DNA from: Cryptomeria japonica
Lineage: Eukaryota > Streptophyta > Pinopsida > Cupressales > Cupressaceae
Length of the DNA: 64,000 nucleotides
Reading direction: 5' to 3'
Assembly: GCF_030272615.1 (NCBI RefSeq)
Contig: NC_081409.1
Coordinates: 911,796,340 to 911,860,339 of the forward strand
Under the pieces are notes generated by a model that was not told the DNA's origin, did not search any database, and was given only the letters and a program-made list of their open reading frames with translations. Both the position numbers and the translations under genes were made by a program. Of this stretch, positions 11,519 to 23,688 are shown one piece after another (positions within the stretch are counted from its first letter, which is position 1; every line of letters begins with the position of its first letter).

Positions 11519-13654
11519 TTGAAGGGACATACCGCACCAACAACTACTACACCAAAAATCCAATATGATTTAGTCAGCCAACTATGCAAAACTCTGGCTC
11601 AGATATCTATACTAGAATTGCTAAAACTATCACCAAAACACAAAAACATATTGGAGCAAGTGCTATTAGAAACCAATGTACCTCAAGATCTGGATACAGA
11701 CAGATTTCAAGCCATGGTCGCCCATATGACAGGGCCTCATAATCTCACCTTTTCAGAGCATGATAATACTCCCTTGAGTCATCCGCATAACACTCCTCTC
11801 CATATTGAAGTCATCATTTATAAACACCGAGTAAAAAGAGTATTGATAGATGGAGGAGCTGGACTTAATATATGTACCTTAAAACTTATCCGTGCATTAG
11901 GCTTCTCAGAGGAGTCTATTGATCCACTTAAAAAGATTACCATAAAGGCATATGATGATGAAGAAAGGTCATCTAAAGGAACCATGATGTTACCCATTCA
12001 AGTGGGACTAGTGCAAAAGGATACTATGTGTTAGGTCTTAGACATAGACCTCACCTACAATATTTTATTAGGTCGACCCTAGATACATGAAATGCAAGCA
12101 ATGCCTTCTAACTATCACTAGTGTGTCAAATTTCCCTATAACGGACAAGAGGTCTCTATATCTGTTGATCACAATCCATTTCAACATTGTAATGCAATGG
12201 GGGTAGCCTAGGACAGTTTGGTTCCCCATAATAGGGAAAAATAGAGATCCTCAACATCAGATCTACAGACGGCAAAGCCCGAATCATTATCTAGAGATTT
12301 CAAGCAGAAAATGCAAATCAAAGAACAAGGTATGGGAGAATACTCTTTGGAACCCATGTGTTTGGCCAAATTACCAATATCACCTAGATCTCATGGATTG
12401 CCTACTACATCAACACATCAGGTAACTTAGCCCATCACCAAATTTGATGGTACCTTCATCCAGCTAGGCACTCTAGCACATGAATCAGAAGAGAAAGACA
12501 TTCTTAGTTGGTTATACAAAGATGAGGAAGAAGATAACAGAGCAGTTGCTCTAGATATAGTTCTACCAACAAACCTAGATGGAAAGGGCTACTTATGCAG
12601 AAAATAGGATATGATGGTAAAGGACCTATTGGAAAATGCAAAGAAGGAGTCACTGAACCCATAGATCTTCCTTCACAACCCAGTAGAGACAAAACAGGAT
12701 TGGGTTGTAAAGTCACTTTCCTATTAAGAAGGACACCACACATAACTCCAAAACCTCAATGGAAAGAAAAGAAGAAGTATAAAGAAGAATCCTGGCAGGA
12801 AGCACTATTTGAGTCAGCAGAAACAATCCGCAAGGCACGTGAACGTCAAGAACAAAAGCAACATCAGGAAAAGCTTCTGTCACAAGAAGGCCATATCTAC
12901 AACAGTAGCTCATATTCAAACACCAATATCTCAAAAATCAATAGAAACATATCTTGATACCATTATTCCTCCCCAAGAAGGCACAGTCTATGAACAAATA
13001 CAAAAAGTAGAAGCAGGATCCGACACCGAATCAGCAAAGACTATCAAACTGGTATCCATCATCAAAGATCTATTTTCACCCTACAACATACCTATTTACA
13101 ACACTGATAGAATCTGGGATGATGCCTCAGAGACTAATTCCAATGAATATGAATGGGGTAGCTACTCAAATGCTACTAGAGATATCACTAACAATACTGG
13201 CTCCATATCCCTTTCCCGAGAAGAGCATAACACAGAAGATAGACCCCTTGAATTTGGACTGAAGAATACCTATGATGCCAAGGAAAGTGAACAGAAACAT
13301 TATGAACAAGTCTATATGGAAGATAATACCATCGACGACCTTGACAAAATCCTTGACTTCTTTACCAAGATCAATCACGATGAAACCTCTGTCTTGACAC
13401 TTACAGTAGTAGAACTTGATCCACCGAATGATTCCCTACCGCTTGTCTTTCTCGACCTCACTGACTGGGATGAAATCGAAATACATGATATACCAATTTT
13501 CCCAGACGATGAATCTATTATCCACTACCTATGTACCATTAACATGGAAACAGGCTCTACCAGTAAACAAAGTTACGATGTCTGCAAACCAAGGAGTGCC
13601 AAGTCTCTCAGTCGCAAAAATGAACCAAATAAAAGATATGATGTTGAAAACTAG
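11519..13654 (+). pseudogene. Tat-like protease and G-patch region of the polyprotein
   Basis: The aspartic protease lies around 11800-12110. Its catalytic motif reads VLIDGGAGLNI (near 11840-11870), with the DGG form common in plant Tat elements, and the flap-side block is LGRP-IHEM. Six in-frame TAG codons follow (12032, 12080, 12119, 12209, 12242, 12428) with no other stop type. A G-patch-like motif (MQKIGYDGKGPIGK) sits at 12593-12640. It is displaced by one frame, with a shift near 12590 and a return near 12890. An acidic spacer leads to the RT region after a TAG at 13652. G-patch motifs bind nucleic acid in retroviral proteases; the role here is inferred. Confidence 0.82.
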
Positions 13655-13657
13655 TCA

Positions 13658-15064
13658 ATGGCAGCTCTAGATCACAAAAAAGTAAAAATAAAGGACGCAT
13701 CTGAGGGTGAAAACCTTTTTAAGGCACCTAAAGATGGGAGACTTGACACTCTTCCTGAGCATTTTCATGAGCGATTACCCATATTGATTGAGCCCACTCA
13801 ATCAATCAACATTGGTACCATAGAAGCACTCAAAAACATACACCTAGCAGAATCTCTGACAGAGGAGGAAAGATCGGCATTCCTCATCTTTTTTAAAGAA
13901 AAGAAAATTAACTTTGCTTGGTCATATGCAGATATGCCCGGAATTGATCCACACTTAATCATGCATCACTTGTCCATCTCTCCAGGAGTTAAGTCAGTCA
14001 AGCAAAAACTATGAAAGATGAATCCATAGGTGGCACTCATGGTCAAAGTTGAACTGAAGAAACTATTAGATGTCGGATTTATCTGACCCATCAACTATGC
14101 AGAGTGGATCTCCAACATAGTGCCAGTATCAAAACCAGACGATAGTATCAGAATCTACACTGATTTCAGAGATGTCAACAAAGCCTGTCCAAAAGATGAC
14201 TTTCCTCTGCCCAGTATTGACATAATTGTAGACCTCACAGTAGGCCATGCAATGTTCTCACTAATGGATGATTTTTTAGGCTATAATCAGATAAAAATAG
14301 CCCCAGAAGATCAAGATAAAACAGCGTTCACCTGTCCTTGGGGAACGTACTGTTGGAATGTTATGCCTTTTGGCTTAAAGAATGCAGGGGCTACTTATCA
14401 AAGAGTAATGACAATAATCTTTCATGACATGATGCACACATTCATGGAAGACTATGTGGATGATCTGCTAGCTAAATCATTCACCAGAGCGGAACATCTC
14501 GGCATCCTAACAAAAATCTTTGATCGATTGGAGAAATTCCAAGTCAGGCTCAACCCTAAGAAGTGTGTCTTCGAGGTTACATCAGGAAAGTTACTAGGCT
14601 ACATCGTCTCAGCTAAAGGTATTGAAGTGGATCTAGCAAAGATACAAGCCATTATGGAGATGCCACCACCAAAAAATATTAGTCAACTCAAATATCTACA
14701 AGGACGACTCTAATCAATCAGGCGATTCATCGCTCAACTAGCTAATAAAAGTCTACCATTCAATCATTTTCTCCATAAGAATGTACCTTTCAGATGGGAG
14801 GTCAAGTGTGTAGAATATTTTTATCAAATCAAATAGTATCTAATGAACCCACCAGTTCTAGTACCACCGGTCGTAGGAAAGCCCCTTATTTTATACATTT
14901 CAACAATAGATATATCACTAGGAGCACTGTTAGCACAAGAAGATCAACAAGGAAAGGAACGAGCCATCTACTACATCAGTAGGACATTGAATGACTATAA
15001 ACTCAACTATACATTCATTGAGAAGGCTTGTCTAACAGTGGTCTTCGCATCTCAGAAGTTCTGA
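13658..15064 (+). pseudogene. Tat-like reverse transcriptase
   Basis: RT copies genomic RNA into cDNA. The conserved blocks are in order: LSISPGVKSVKQK, IRIYTDFRDVNKACPKD (14150-14200), FSLMDDFLGYNQI with the first catalytic Asp region, FGLKNAGATYQR, and the catalytic YVDDLL at 14453-14470. The connection and first RNase H-like segment (LGALLAQED, ERAIYYISR) extend to 15064. Stops at 14012, about 14027, about 14084, 14711, about 14834 and 15062 sit in an otherwise uninterrupted frame. Where the expected residue is clear they replace Arg or Gln codons. Confidence 0.92.
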
Positions 15065-15070
15065 CATTAT

Positions 15071-15598
15071 ATGCTAGCACACACAATTAAGCTAGTAGCA
15101 AAAATTGATCCTCTCAAATATCTAATCAGCAAGGCAACTCTTACCGGCCAGTTGGCTAAATGGGTCATGATTCTCAGTGAATTTGACATCCAATACATAG
15201 AAAGAAGAGCCATCAAAGGACAAGCAATTGCAAATCAACTAGCTGAAGCACCGCTACCAGAAAAACAAACTATGGAGATTGAATTTCCGGACAGGGACGT
15301 TCTCTCTATTTCTACCACACAATGGACCCTATACTTTGACGGATCCTACACCCAACATGGTTCAGGTGCTAGCATTCTCTTCATCACTTATGAAGGACAC
15401 ACTATACCAAGATCATATCAGCTTATGTTCCCATGCACAAATAATGTGGCTGAATATGAGGCATTAGTTATAGGCATCAAAATGGCCGTAGAATGGAAAA
15501 TCACAGAGTTAATGGTCTATGGAGATTCACAACTAGTCATCAATCAAATCAACAACAACTATCAGACAAAGGATGACAAGATACTACCCTACAAATGA
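15071..15598 (+). pseudogene. RNase H domain of the Tat-like element
   Basis: This RNase H degrades the RNA strand of the hybrid. Catalytic segments are visible: WTLYFDGSYTQHGSG (about 15325), AEYEALVIGIKMA and VYGDSQLVINQI. It lies directly after the RT connection that already holds a decayed RNase H-like domain; this dual arrangement is typical of the Tat clade. The frame is shared with RT and continues through a TGA at 15596 that replaces an expected Arg codon. Confidence 0.9.
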
Positions 15599-16478
15599 AT
15601 GGTGGATGACTTCAAACAATATTTTGTACGCATCACCTTTGAGCAAATACCAAGGTTGAAAAACAAAGCAGCCAATGCAATGGCTACTATCGCTTCATTA
15701 CTACAAATTCCAGAGCAACAGAGTTGTTATGAGTTCCTGGTAGAGCAACTGTTCTCCCCAGCCTATGACCACTCTGAATCCCATGTTGTCTATGCCTTAA
15801 CTGATTTAGATTCTCCTTTGTATGGACCCATATATGATTATCTAAAGAATAACATCCTACCCATTGACCAATCCCGTAACCAAAAACGTAATTTTATCCG
15901 ACAAGCTGCCCGTTATACCCTTACTACCGATACTTTGTACCGTTGAGGTCTAGATGGTACTCGTCTTCGTTGCCTTGATCAGAATGAATCTGATTCCACT
16001 CTACATGAGCTTCACGAAGGTATTTGTGGCACACATTCAAGTGGGACTACTCTTGCCTAAAAGCTTCTAAGGATGGGATACTACTGGCCTACAATGGAAA
16101 AAGATTCTTACCACTTCGCCAAGAAGTGTCCTAAGTGCCAGATCCATGGCAATCTGATACATGCACCAGCATAGGAACTACAACCATTTACAACATCCTG
16201 GGCCTTTTGTCAGTGGGGACTAGACCTGGTCGGCAAAATTCATCCTTCATCTTCAAATAGACACAAGTTCATTATAACTGCAACAAAATACTTTACCAAA
16301 TGGATAGAAGCAGTCCCCATGACCACAGTAACAGAAAAGCAAATTGCGTCTTTTATCCTGAACTATCTGATCTATAGATATGGTATTCCAAGTTCCATCA
16401 TCATCGATAATGGACAACCGTTCAAAAACCAAGATGTCCAAGAACTATGTGAGCAATTCAAAATACAACATCGGTTCT
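15599..16478 (+). pseudogene. Integrase N-terminal part, interrupted
   Basis: The integrase joins cDNA to the chromosome. The zinc-binding HHCC domain is visible (LHELHEGICGTH then CPKCQ, about 16000-16145), then the catalytic core with WGLDLVGKI (first Asp) and SIIIDNGQPF (second Asp, about 16395-16425). TAA near 16056 and TAG near 16171 interrupt the frame. The coding sequence stops at the GTTCT duplication (16474-16478), where a 3.4 kb LTR-like insertion begins, and resumes at 19869 with the third catalytic residue. Confidence 0.92.
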
Positions 16479-19400
16479 TGTTGATGTGTATTTTGTACAC
16501 TATCAAACATAGAATAAAATACCTAAAGGTACCTTATCCTCTCTTGAGTAAAGCCTCCGAATGCTGAAGATGTCGTGAAAAGGATCAATCAGGATGACTT
16601 CAAGGTTCTTGTATGTAGGGTCTCTACATGTGGATAAGCTCTCTGTGGTATGATGTGATTTGCTGGAATCACAAGGGGACTTACATTTGATGATTGAACG
16701 TCTGACCTACTTTGAATATTGCTGGAACACAGGCTCTTACTAGCTTTGATTTGAAAAAAGGAAATAAAGATGAGGGCGAGGAAAGAATCTAATCCTAATA
16801 CTAAGGAATGTAGGAGCAATGATTGATCTTTGATGAAATTCTAACTAATTCCTGTTTTGGCATCACAGGACCATCTCCACAAGGTTAGTGCGATCTTCGA
16901 AGGAAAGCTTTTATGATGTTCAAATCATCACTACAGGCATAGGCACCATCAAGTTGATGCATATCAATGAAGAAGTGACAACTGAAGTTAAGCTTAAGCT
17001 GAATGATTCCAGTTGACTACACAAGGCAAGTCTGCAGTCAACAAACTGCTAGTAGTATGGATATACGAATTTCACCATCAATCAAGCACATTTCTTCCAC
17101 TCATCTAATAACATGAAATCAAATATGAGAAGTATAAAGACCATGCAAATTGTCGAATCGACCCATAAATTTCACCATTTCTTCAATGAAGTTACAAGTC
17201 TTTTACAACAACATCTTGGCAACAATATTTGCCTTCTCTCTCTACTCTACTCTAATTGCTATTCTCTCTCTATCTTCTAACTGCTTCCAACTATTCCTAA
17301 CTATTCTATTTGCTCTTTACAAAATGAAATGCCAAGGCTTATATAGTGCCCTCAATACAATTCGATGGCTTACATCAATTCGAGATCAATGGCCAAGATT
17401 CAACAATGAAAACCCTAATTAGGGTTTGTTACAACCATTACATAACATTTAATGCTTGACCAATGATAAAATTGTATTGCTTGGACACATGTCCTCTCTA
17501 GAAAATTCCACCAATGGATAGCTAGGGTAGGTACATCAGAGTTTGTGCCACCTTCCATGAGTTAGGTACATTGAATCTGGAAATGCTGAGGTGGACCACA
17601 CTGACTGGATGAGCGATGACTAGGATGCCACCTCATCCGACACTTGTAACTTGGTAGATATTCAACTTGATGTTGTTGAAAAGCTAGCTTTAATTAATTC
17701 ATTTGGAACTATCTGCTTCTTCAATGAACCCTTGTTCTAACTTCTTATGTCCTTGATGTGCAGGATGATTGATGTACCTCGCCTTGGAATGTTGGATTGG
17801 AGAAGTCGCCCTTGATGACGTTAGTCCAAAGAAGGTCGTCCTTGTCGATGCTAGGCTGGAGGAGGTCGCCCTTGTCCTTGCTATGCTGGATCGAAGAAGG
17901 TCGTCCTTGTCCTTTCTTGATCGTCCTTGATAAGAACCTACCAACTTGTAGATCCTCCGGGCTTTGGAGTCGCCATCTTGATACCTACACAACATTTCAA
18001 AATTAGTAATATATCTTGAAATCTAAAAACTAAACTTTAAAAGGAAGATTCAAGATTTTAATTTAGGAAACCTCATGATAAATCTTGAGTTATCATTTCC
18101 TAATTAACCATGTAATACTTAGATTTTTCCAAAAAATGTCTAAAAAATCAAACCTTGAATAACGGTGTCAATATTATTTCGCCATACCTCCTCTTGAGTT
18201 TTAAACTCTAAGAAATGATGTAAAAATAGATGAATTTTGCTAGGCAAAGTGTAGATCAAAGCTCTCCCTTGGATAAAATGCACCTCCTTTAGCTTGGAAA
18301 AGAACTCCACCTTCCTCTTCAAAAATCTGGAAATTCGCCTTCAAATGTCTTCAAAAATATGGAAATTATCCTCCAAACTAGCAAGAAATACGCCTCTCCA
18401 ATAGCCTTCAAGATGAATTTCGCCCTCCTCAAATTGCTCTTCAAGTTCACATGAGAGATAATGCAAGAATGATTTGAATTTGCTAAAGAACCTCTCCCAT
18501 TATATAGAGCACTCACCTTCTACTTACCCATGAGGCCGACCTAGCAAATAAAAGGTGAAATAATAAATAAAACCTTAAAAGGAGTAAGCCAACTTGCCAA
18601 ATAAAGGCAAAATAATGCCTTGTGCGCTCCACATTTAATTTTTTATTTCACAAAAAATTAATTTTAAATGCCTTTATAATAGAAATTTGATTTTTTTGAG
18701 GCCCAAAATTAATTTATTAAATGCCAATTTAATTAATTTTTTCAAATATTTCGAAGTTGATGATTTTGGCATCTAGTGCGATTTGCTAAAATAAGGCAAA
18801 AAATAATGAATTTTGATAACTTCGCTCTGGTCCCTTGGAGAGGAACAGGAGCGCCTATTGCAACTTGGGTTGATTCTCTCCTTTGTAGGCCACTCAAGTT
18901 ATATTCAATGAATAAAACACACTTCCCTTGACCTCTTCAAATCGCGAAATCACTTAAATCTTGCAAGGATAATGCAAATTTGGAATTCAAGCTCCGGTCC
19001 TTCAGTGAGGGACAGGAGCGAATTTTGTCTTCTAGACCAAAATGCTTCACTTTTCACCATGAAATGTCTTGGCTAAGGAAGATATCACCTTACTTCATGC
19101 TATGAATAAAAGTTAGTGTCCAAAAAAGGTCTAAAAATGTGTATATAAAGAAAATCGCTCTGGTCCTTCAGTGAGGGACAGGAGCGAATTTGACCTCCTA
19201 GGCAAAAACTTCATCATTTCATTGTCAAGTCTGGATGCTCTATCACGTTCATTTCATCCTCCACCTTACCTTTGATGTTCCAATTTGACCAAACAAGGCC
19301 AGGAATGAATCAAATAAGCCTTTTCGCCCTGGACCCTTGGTGAGGGATAGGAGCGCTTTGCCTTGGTCCCTTGGAGAGGGACAGGAGCGGAATTCGCTCT

Positions 19401-19863
19401 GGATCCCCAGTGAAGGACAGGAGCGAAATTTGACTTTTTGAACTCTCTATCAGTATAAGTGACATTTCCTTCTATCTTTTTTCTTTCTTATACTTTAAGT
19501 TATATTCCATATATACTTTCAGGATGTTTGAGAGTGGTTTCAGACCTCCAGGAGTTATATTGCAAAATCTAGTTTTTTGAGGTTTTTCAGTTTCTAGACT
19601 TAGTCAAATTTCAGGATCAGGACATTCCAGACTTAGCCAAATTTCAGGATCAGGACTTTCAGACTTAGCCAAATTTCAAGATTAGGACATCACTCAAGCC
19701 GGACTTGCTATCCTATTGATCTCCCCGACAACACTCAAAAATGCAAAAGCCAACTGACAAAACCCTAAAAGACCTAAAAAAAAAAAAAAAAAAAAAAAAC
19801 CCTAAAAAAAAAAAAGCATGGGTCCCCATTTGCAATGGGGCGATGTGTGAAAATGTCACAACA
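16479..19863 (+). mobile_element. 3.4 kb LTR-like insertion, probably a solo LTR
   Basis: It starts TGTTGATGTG and ends GTCACAACA, so it has canonical TG...CA ends. It is flanked by the 5-bp duplication GTTCT (16474-16478 and 19864-19868). No coding domain is visible and I find no internal repeat of its own start, so it reads as one very long LTR left by LTR recombination. A non-autonomous element with diverged ends is possible. It contains six hairpin-forming repeats (18823-19425) and A-rich tracts near 19769-19815. Orientation is not certain; plus is assumed. Confidence 0.8.
18823..19425. repeat. Six hairpin repeats inside the 3.4 kb LTR
   Basis: Copies at 18823-18853, 18991-19020, 19156-19186, 19325-19355, about 19356-19389 and 19395-19425. 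Each is about 31 bp and near-palindromic: a 5' arm like CGCTCTGGTCC, a loop of about 8 bases, and a 3' arm GGGACAGGAGCG. The first four are spaced 165-169 bp apart; the last two are close packed. They fold as stem-loops in DNA or RNA. Confidence 0.85.
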
Positions 19864-19868
19864 GTTCT

Positions 19869-20462
19869 CTACACCATACTACCCCCAAGGGAATGGTCAA
19901 GCAGAAGCATCCAACAAAACAATACTGAAAATTCTCAAGAAAATAGTAAATGATGCAAGCAAAGATTGGCATATACAACTCAATCCAGCACTTTGGGCAT
20001 ACAGAACCAACATCTATACACCTACAGGAGCCACACCTTTCTCATTGGTCTATGGATCTAAAGCTATTTTACCACTGGAGGTAGAAATTCCGTCTCTCAG
20101 AGTATCTCTAAAAGGCTTAATTCCAGATGAAGAGTATCAGGTCAACCAACTGCAAGACTTAGAACTATTAGATGAGAGATGTCAGCATGCTTACACTCAT
20201 CTCAAAGCATATTAGCAGTGCGTGCAGAAGCTACAATCACAAGGTCATCCCTCACAACTTCAAGGTTGGTGACCTAGTCCTCAAAGAAAATCCAAGAAAT
20301 CAACAAGATCGAGAAAAGAAAGGGAAATTTGAACCTAATTGGTTGGGTCCCTATGTCATCATATCAGTCTATGGATCAAGTGCTTATCAGCTTACAACCT
20401 TAGAAGGAGATGTGCTCGACGAACCAACTAACAACATTCATCTGAAGAAATACTACACTTGA
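19869..20462 (+). pseudogene. Integrase C-terminal part, after the nested insertion
   Basis: The reading resumes directly after the right GTTCT duplication with the block YYPQGNGQAEASNK, which contains the catalytic Glu of the DDE triad. The core continues to WAYRTNIYTPTGATPFSLVYG and a C-terminal SH3-like segment (FKVGDLVLKE, then KFEPNWLGPYVI) ends with HLKKYYT at 20462. A stop and a frameshift near 20210 separate the core from the C-terminal domain. The nested insertion plus one duplication is 3390 bp, a multiple of three. Confidence 0.92.
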
Positions 20463-21308
20463 GTAGCCTAATGCATGGAAAAAAAAAAAATCAAAAAATC
20501 AAAGAAAAAGCAAATAAAAAGGTACAATAAAAAGCAACTAAGGAAAACCTGGTAACAGACGCTATTGTGAAAGGATAGCTCCTTCATCTATATCTATACA
20601 CTTACAGTAAAGTACTATTGGCCATCACCCGACACTTAGCAAATATCTAGTCAGGACATACAATATGTTCAAAACATCAAGAATATTTGCAAAAACTCAG
20701 AAACACCACATCTAGCAACCAAAAACTTCACTCCATCACAGAGAAAAACATTGGATCACTAAAACAAGAATCACAAAAATACTAAGATGGATGATTTTCT
20801 GAAGTACTAAATGTTCCATTATCGCATAAAGTCTTGACTATTTTTTCTTTTGAACTTTTTAAAAATTATTGGATTCTCTACATTTTCTCACTAAATGCTT
20901 GAAAATCTAGAGATCATGGGGAAACTCCAATATTTTCTTAGTCTTTTGTCTGTAAGGTGATCACTTGTACTGTGTAAATACTTGTCTCGAGACATGATAC
21001 ATCGAATATCACTAAATACATTTTTCCACTTTACGCATACAAATGGTTTAATCTTGTCTGTTTATACGCAATCTGCACTCAGGTCGTCCTGGTTCAATCA
21101 TACCTTGACGCTTGTGCTATCTTGCAAAATCAAAAATCATGTAAATTTTTCTCAGGTCATTATGGTTCAATTACACCATTATGCTTGTATAAATTTTCAA
21201 CATATCCCAACCAAATCAATTCTCAATGATGATACCTATATCGAAAGTAAAATAACATATGGTTATATCGGGATGACAAATGCAGAATGAGGATGCTCCA
21301 AAAACAAA
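20463..21308 (+). other. Non-coding region after pol
   Basis: AT-rich sequence between the end of integrase and the 3' tandem repeats. Only short, compositionally unremarkable frames are present (for example 20982-21290) and I see no domain. This is part of the long non-coding 3' region usual in Tat elements. Confidence 0.6.
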
Positions 21309-21515
21309 TAGTTGCATATCATTTTAAAAGTAGTTGCATATCATTTTACAAGTAGTTGCATATCATTTTACATATCATTATCATACATCTCATTTTCAAG
21401 ATACATCTCACATCATTATCATTATCATACATCTCATTTTCAAGATACATCTCACATCATTATCATTATCATACATCTCATTTTCAAAATACATCTCACA
21501 GCATATCAAAACATA
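21309..21515. repeat. Tandem repeats, 22 bp and 44 bp units
   Basis: Two adjacent arrays. About 21309-21375 has three copies of a 22-bp unit containing agttgcatatcattttac. From 21382 there are three copies of a 44-bp unit (starts at 21382, 21426 and 21470) containing catacatctcattttcaaga. Tandem arrays between pol and the 3' LTR are a known feature of Tat-lineage elements. Confidence 0.88.
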
Positions 21516-23688
21516 CATCATACATTTACATCATGCATCATATCATCTATCTAAGCATTGCATCATCATAAAGAAAAGAAAGAGCATATAGAACAAGCAT
21601 CCATAAACACATCACATGATCAAGGAAAATGGTGTCATCTATAAATATATATATATCAAAAATGATCCAAATGTACAAAATTTGTCATGTCCGTGCCCAG
21701 TACAAAACAATGATCTAAGAATACAATAGAGACATCATCTCTCAAGTATGACTATCTCCTAAGGGGGATGGTCTCCCAGCTGATGTCCCAACTCCTAGAT
21801 CTCCAGGAGGATTCTATCTCGAGGGCCCCGTCACACCTCTGCTCTCTGACTATGTCCCAGTCTCTCGAGATCAACTCGATCTCGCCTATGTAAAGCTCTG
21901 CACTCTGCGCTCCCTGGGAATGACATCCTCATCATGGCATTGATAATACTCCACCTCCCTCACTCTCGAGGATAGCTCTCTCATGATGTCCCTCATAGGA
22001 CCACCTGTTGCCGCTCTCTGAATGCTAGCTGCCAGCTCCTCCACTCGCCCGCGCCACTCTATCTCTGTATCTTTCTCTAGAGTCAACTATGTAATCTGAT
22101 GCTGTTGCGTCAATAGTTGTGCCTGTAGCGGCTAAACTATCAACTAAAGAGTCCTGATCTAAGCATCCTCCACATGTGTCAGGACTTGGACCCGTAGGGG
22201 CACCTATGAAGGAGTACCCCCTATCCCTCTGCCTGTCCTAGGTGCTAGTGGTGGTAACTCATCAGTCCTCCTCCTCTGCGCTGGCCACCTCCACTCATCT
22301 GTCCCTCCCACTGCTGCCATCACCTCTCCCACTCTCCCCTCCTCCCCTACACCAATTGCCAACCCTCCTCTCCCTCTGTCCATCACAACTCGTCGAATTT
22401 CTCTCTCCACCCGACCTCCCCCATCTCTACCTCTGTCTCCTCTCCTCCCCCGATATTCTCTCCCCCATTGTCCTCCTCCACCTCCATCATCTCCATCATC
22501 TCCATCTCCCCCAGCCTCCTTCTCATCATCATCAAAGGCCGACCGCATCTCCTTAGGATCTGATATCCTGGCCATGACACGAGCTACAAACAAACCAGCA
22601 AACTCATGGGTCATCCCTATGTCTAGTATCTCAGGAGCATAGTCCCATATCTGACCCCCTAAGTTGGAGAAATCCTCTATAGCTACTCTGCTATCAATAG
22701 TAGGACCCCAATCCAGTATGTCTTGTCTCCGACGCGCATACAAGAAGGTCCCCTGTGGTATACCCTGCTGCCGACCATACTATCTCAAAACCCTGCCTGC
22801 CTGGAATCTCTGAATCACAAAGGGTGTCTGCCCTATCAAAAACTGGCTCATGAAAACATAAGGCATCTCTAGCCCATCCTCTACCCAGACCTCACAATCT
22901 GTATATGGTTGCCAAATGACCGTATCTATATCATCCAGAACCCTCCTCCAATGCTCCAATTTTCCCAGCTTACGCTGGACAACTAGACCCCTGTAACCAT
23001 AAGCATATGCCCACCCAACAAGCCTATCTCTGTCCACCAGTGGTCTCGCTGCTGGAATGTGCTCCCAGTACCATACCTATAAAAGTGTCATGCCAGCTGA
23101 CAAACTGTCATAACCCAGATACACAACCTCATGAAGGTCCCTATACAAGTGGGCTAACATGGCTGATCCCCAAGAAAACCTGCAGCCCTGGGTCACCATC
23201 TCCTTGAGAACCAATCCCCAACCCATAGAGAATCCCTTCAACCTGCAATCAGGACAAAGGAATCCACTGATAAAACCTGCTAGTACTGACGGGAGAGGCG
23301 TATAGTCTAGATCCAGGAACTCCTGCCATGGGATCTCATACCCACACACTGTCTCATCATGGAAAATACGTCATAGTGCCTCAGTCCCACCCTCCTTAGT
23401 CTACTTGTATGACAATAAAGCACCTGCTACAGGAATCCTCAAAATCCTGTAACAGTCCTCTGGAGTGACTGTCATCTCACCAGTAGCAAAGTGAAAGGTG
23501 TTCGTATCACTGTGCCACCTCTCAGCGAGCGCTGTAAGTAGACCCTGGTTCATAGTGAACTGAGGCATATCTAACAAATATGATAAGCCACATCTCTCTA
23601 TCATATCTAGGTCAGCTTGTGCCAATCGTGGAATCAATGCCCAAGGTCTAGGAAACCGCTCTCGCAACTACACCACTCCCAATCGCTC

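Noticed and set aside
19741-19953. Lys-rich ORF running into integrase
   Set aside because: It is an A-tract at the end of the nested LTR read in a shifted frame; the true integrase frame begins at 19869.
21312-21591. Three overlapping His/Ser/Ile-rich ORFs
   Set aside because: They are translations of the 22- and 44-bp tandem repeats in all three frames.
22242-22556. Ser/Pro/His-rich plus-strand ORF
   Set aside because: It is the antisense shadow of the Gly/Asp/Arg-rich part of the PMD gene, whose frame is supported by domain matches.
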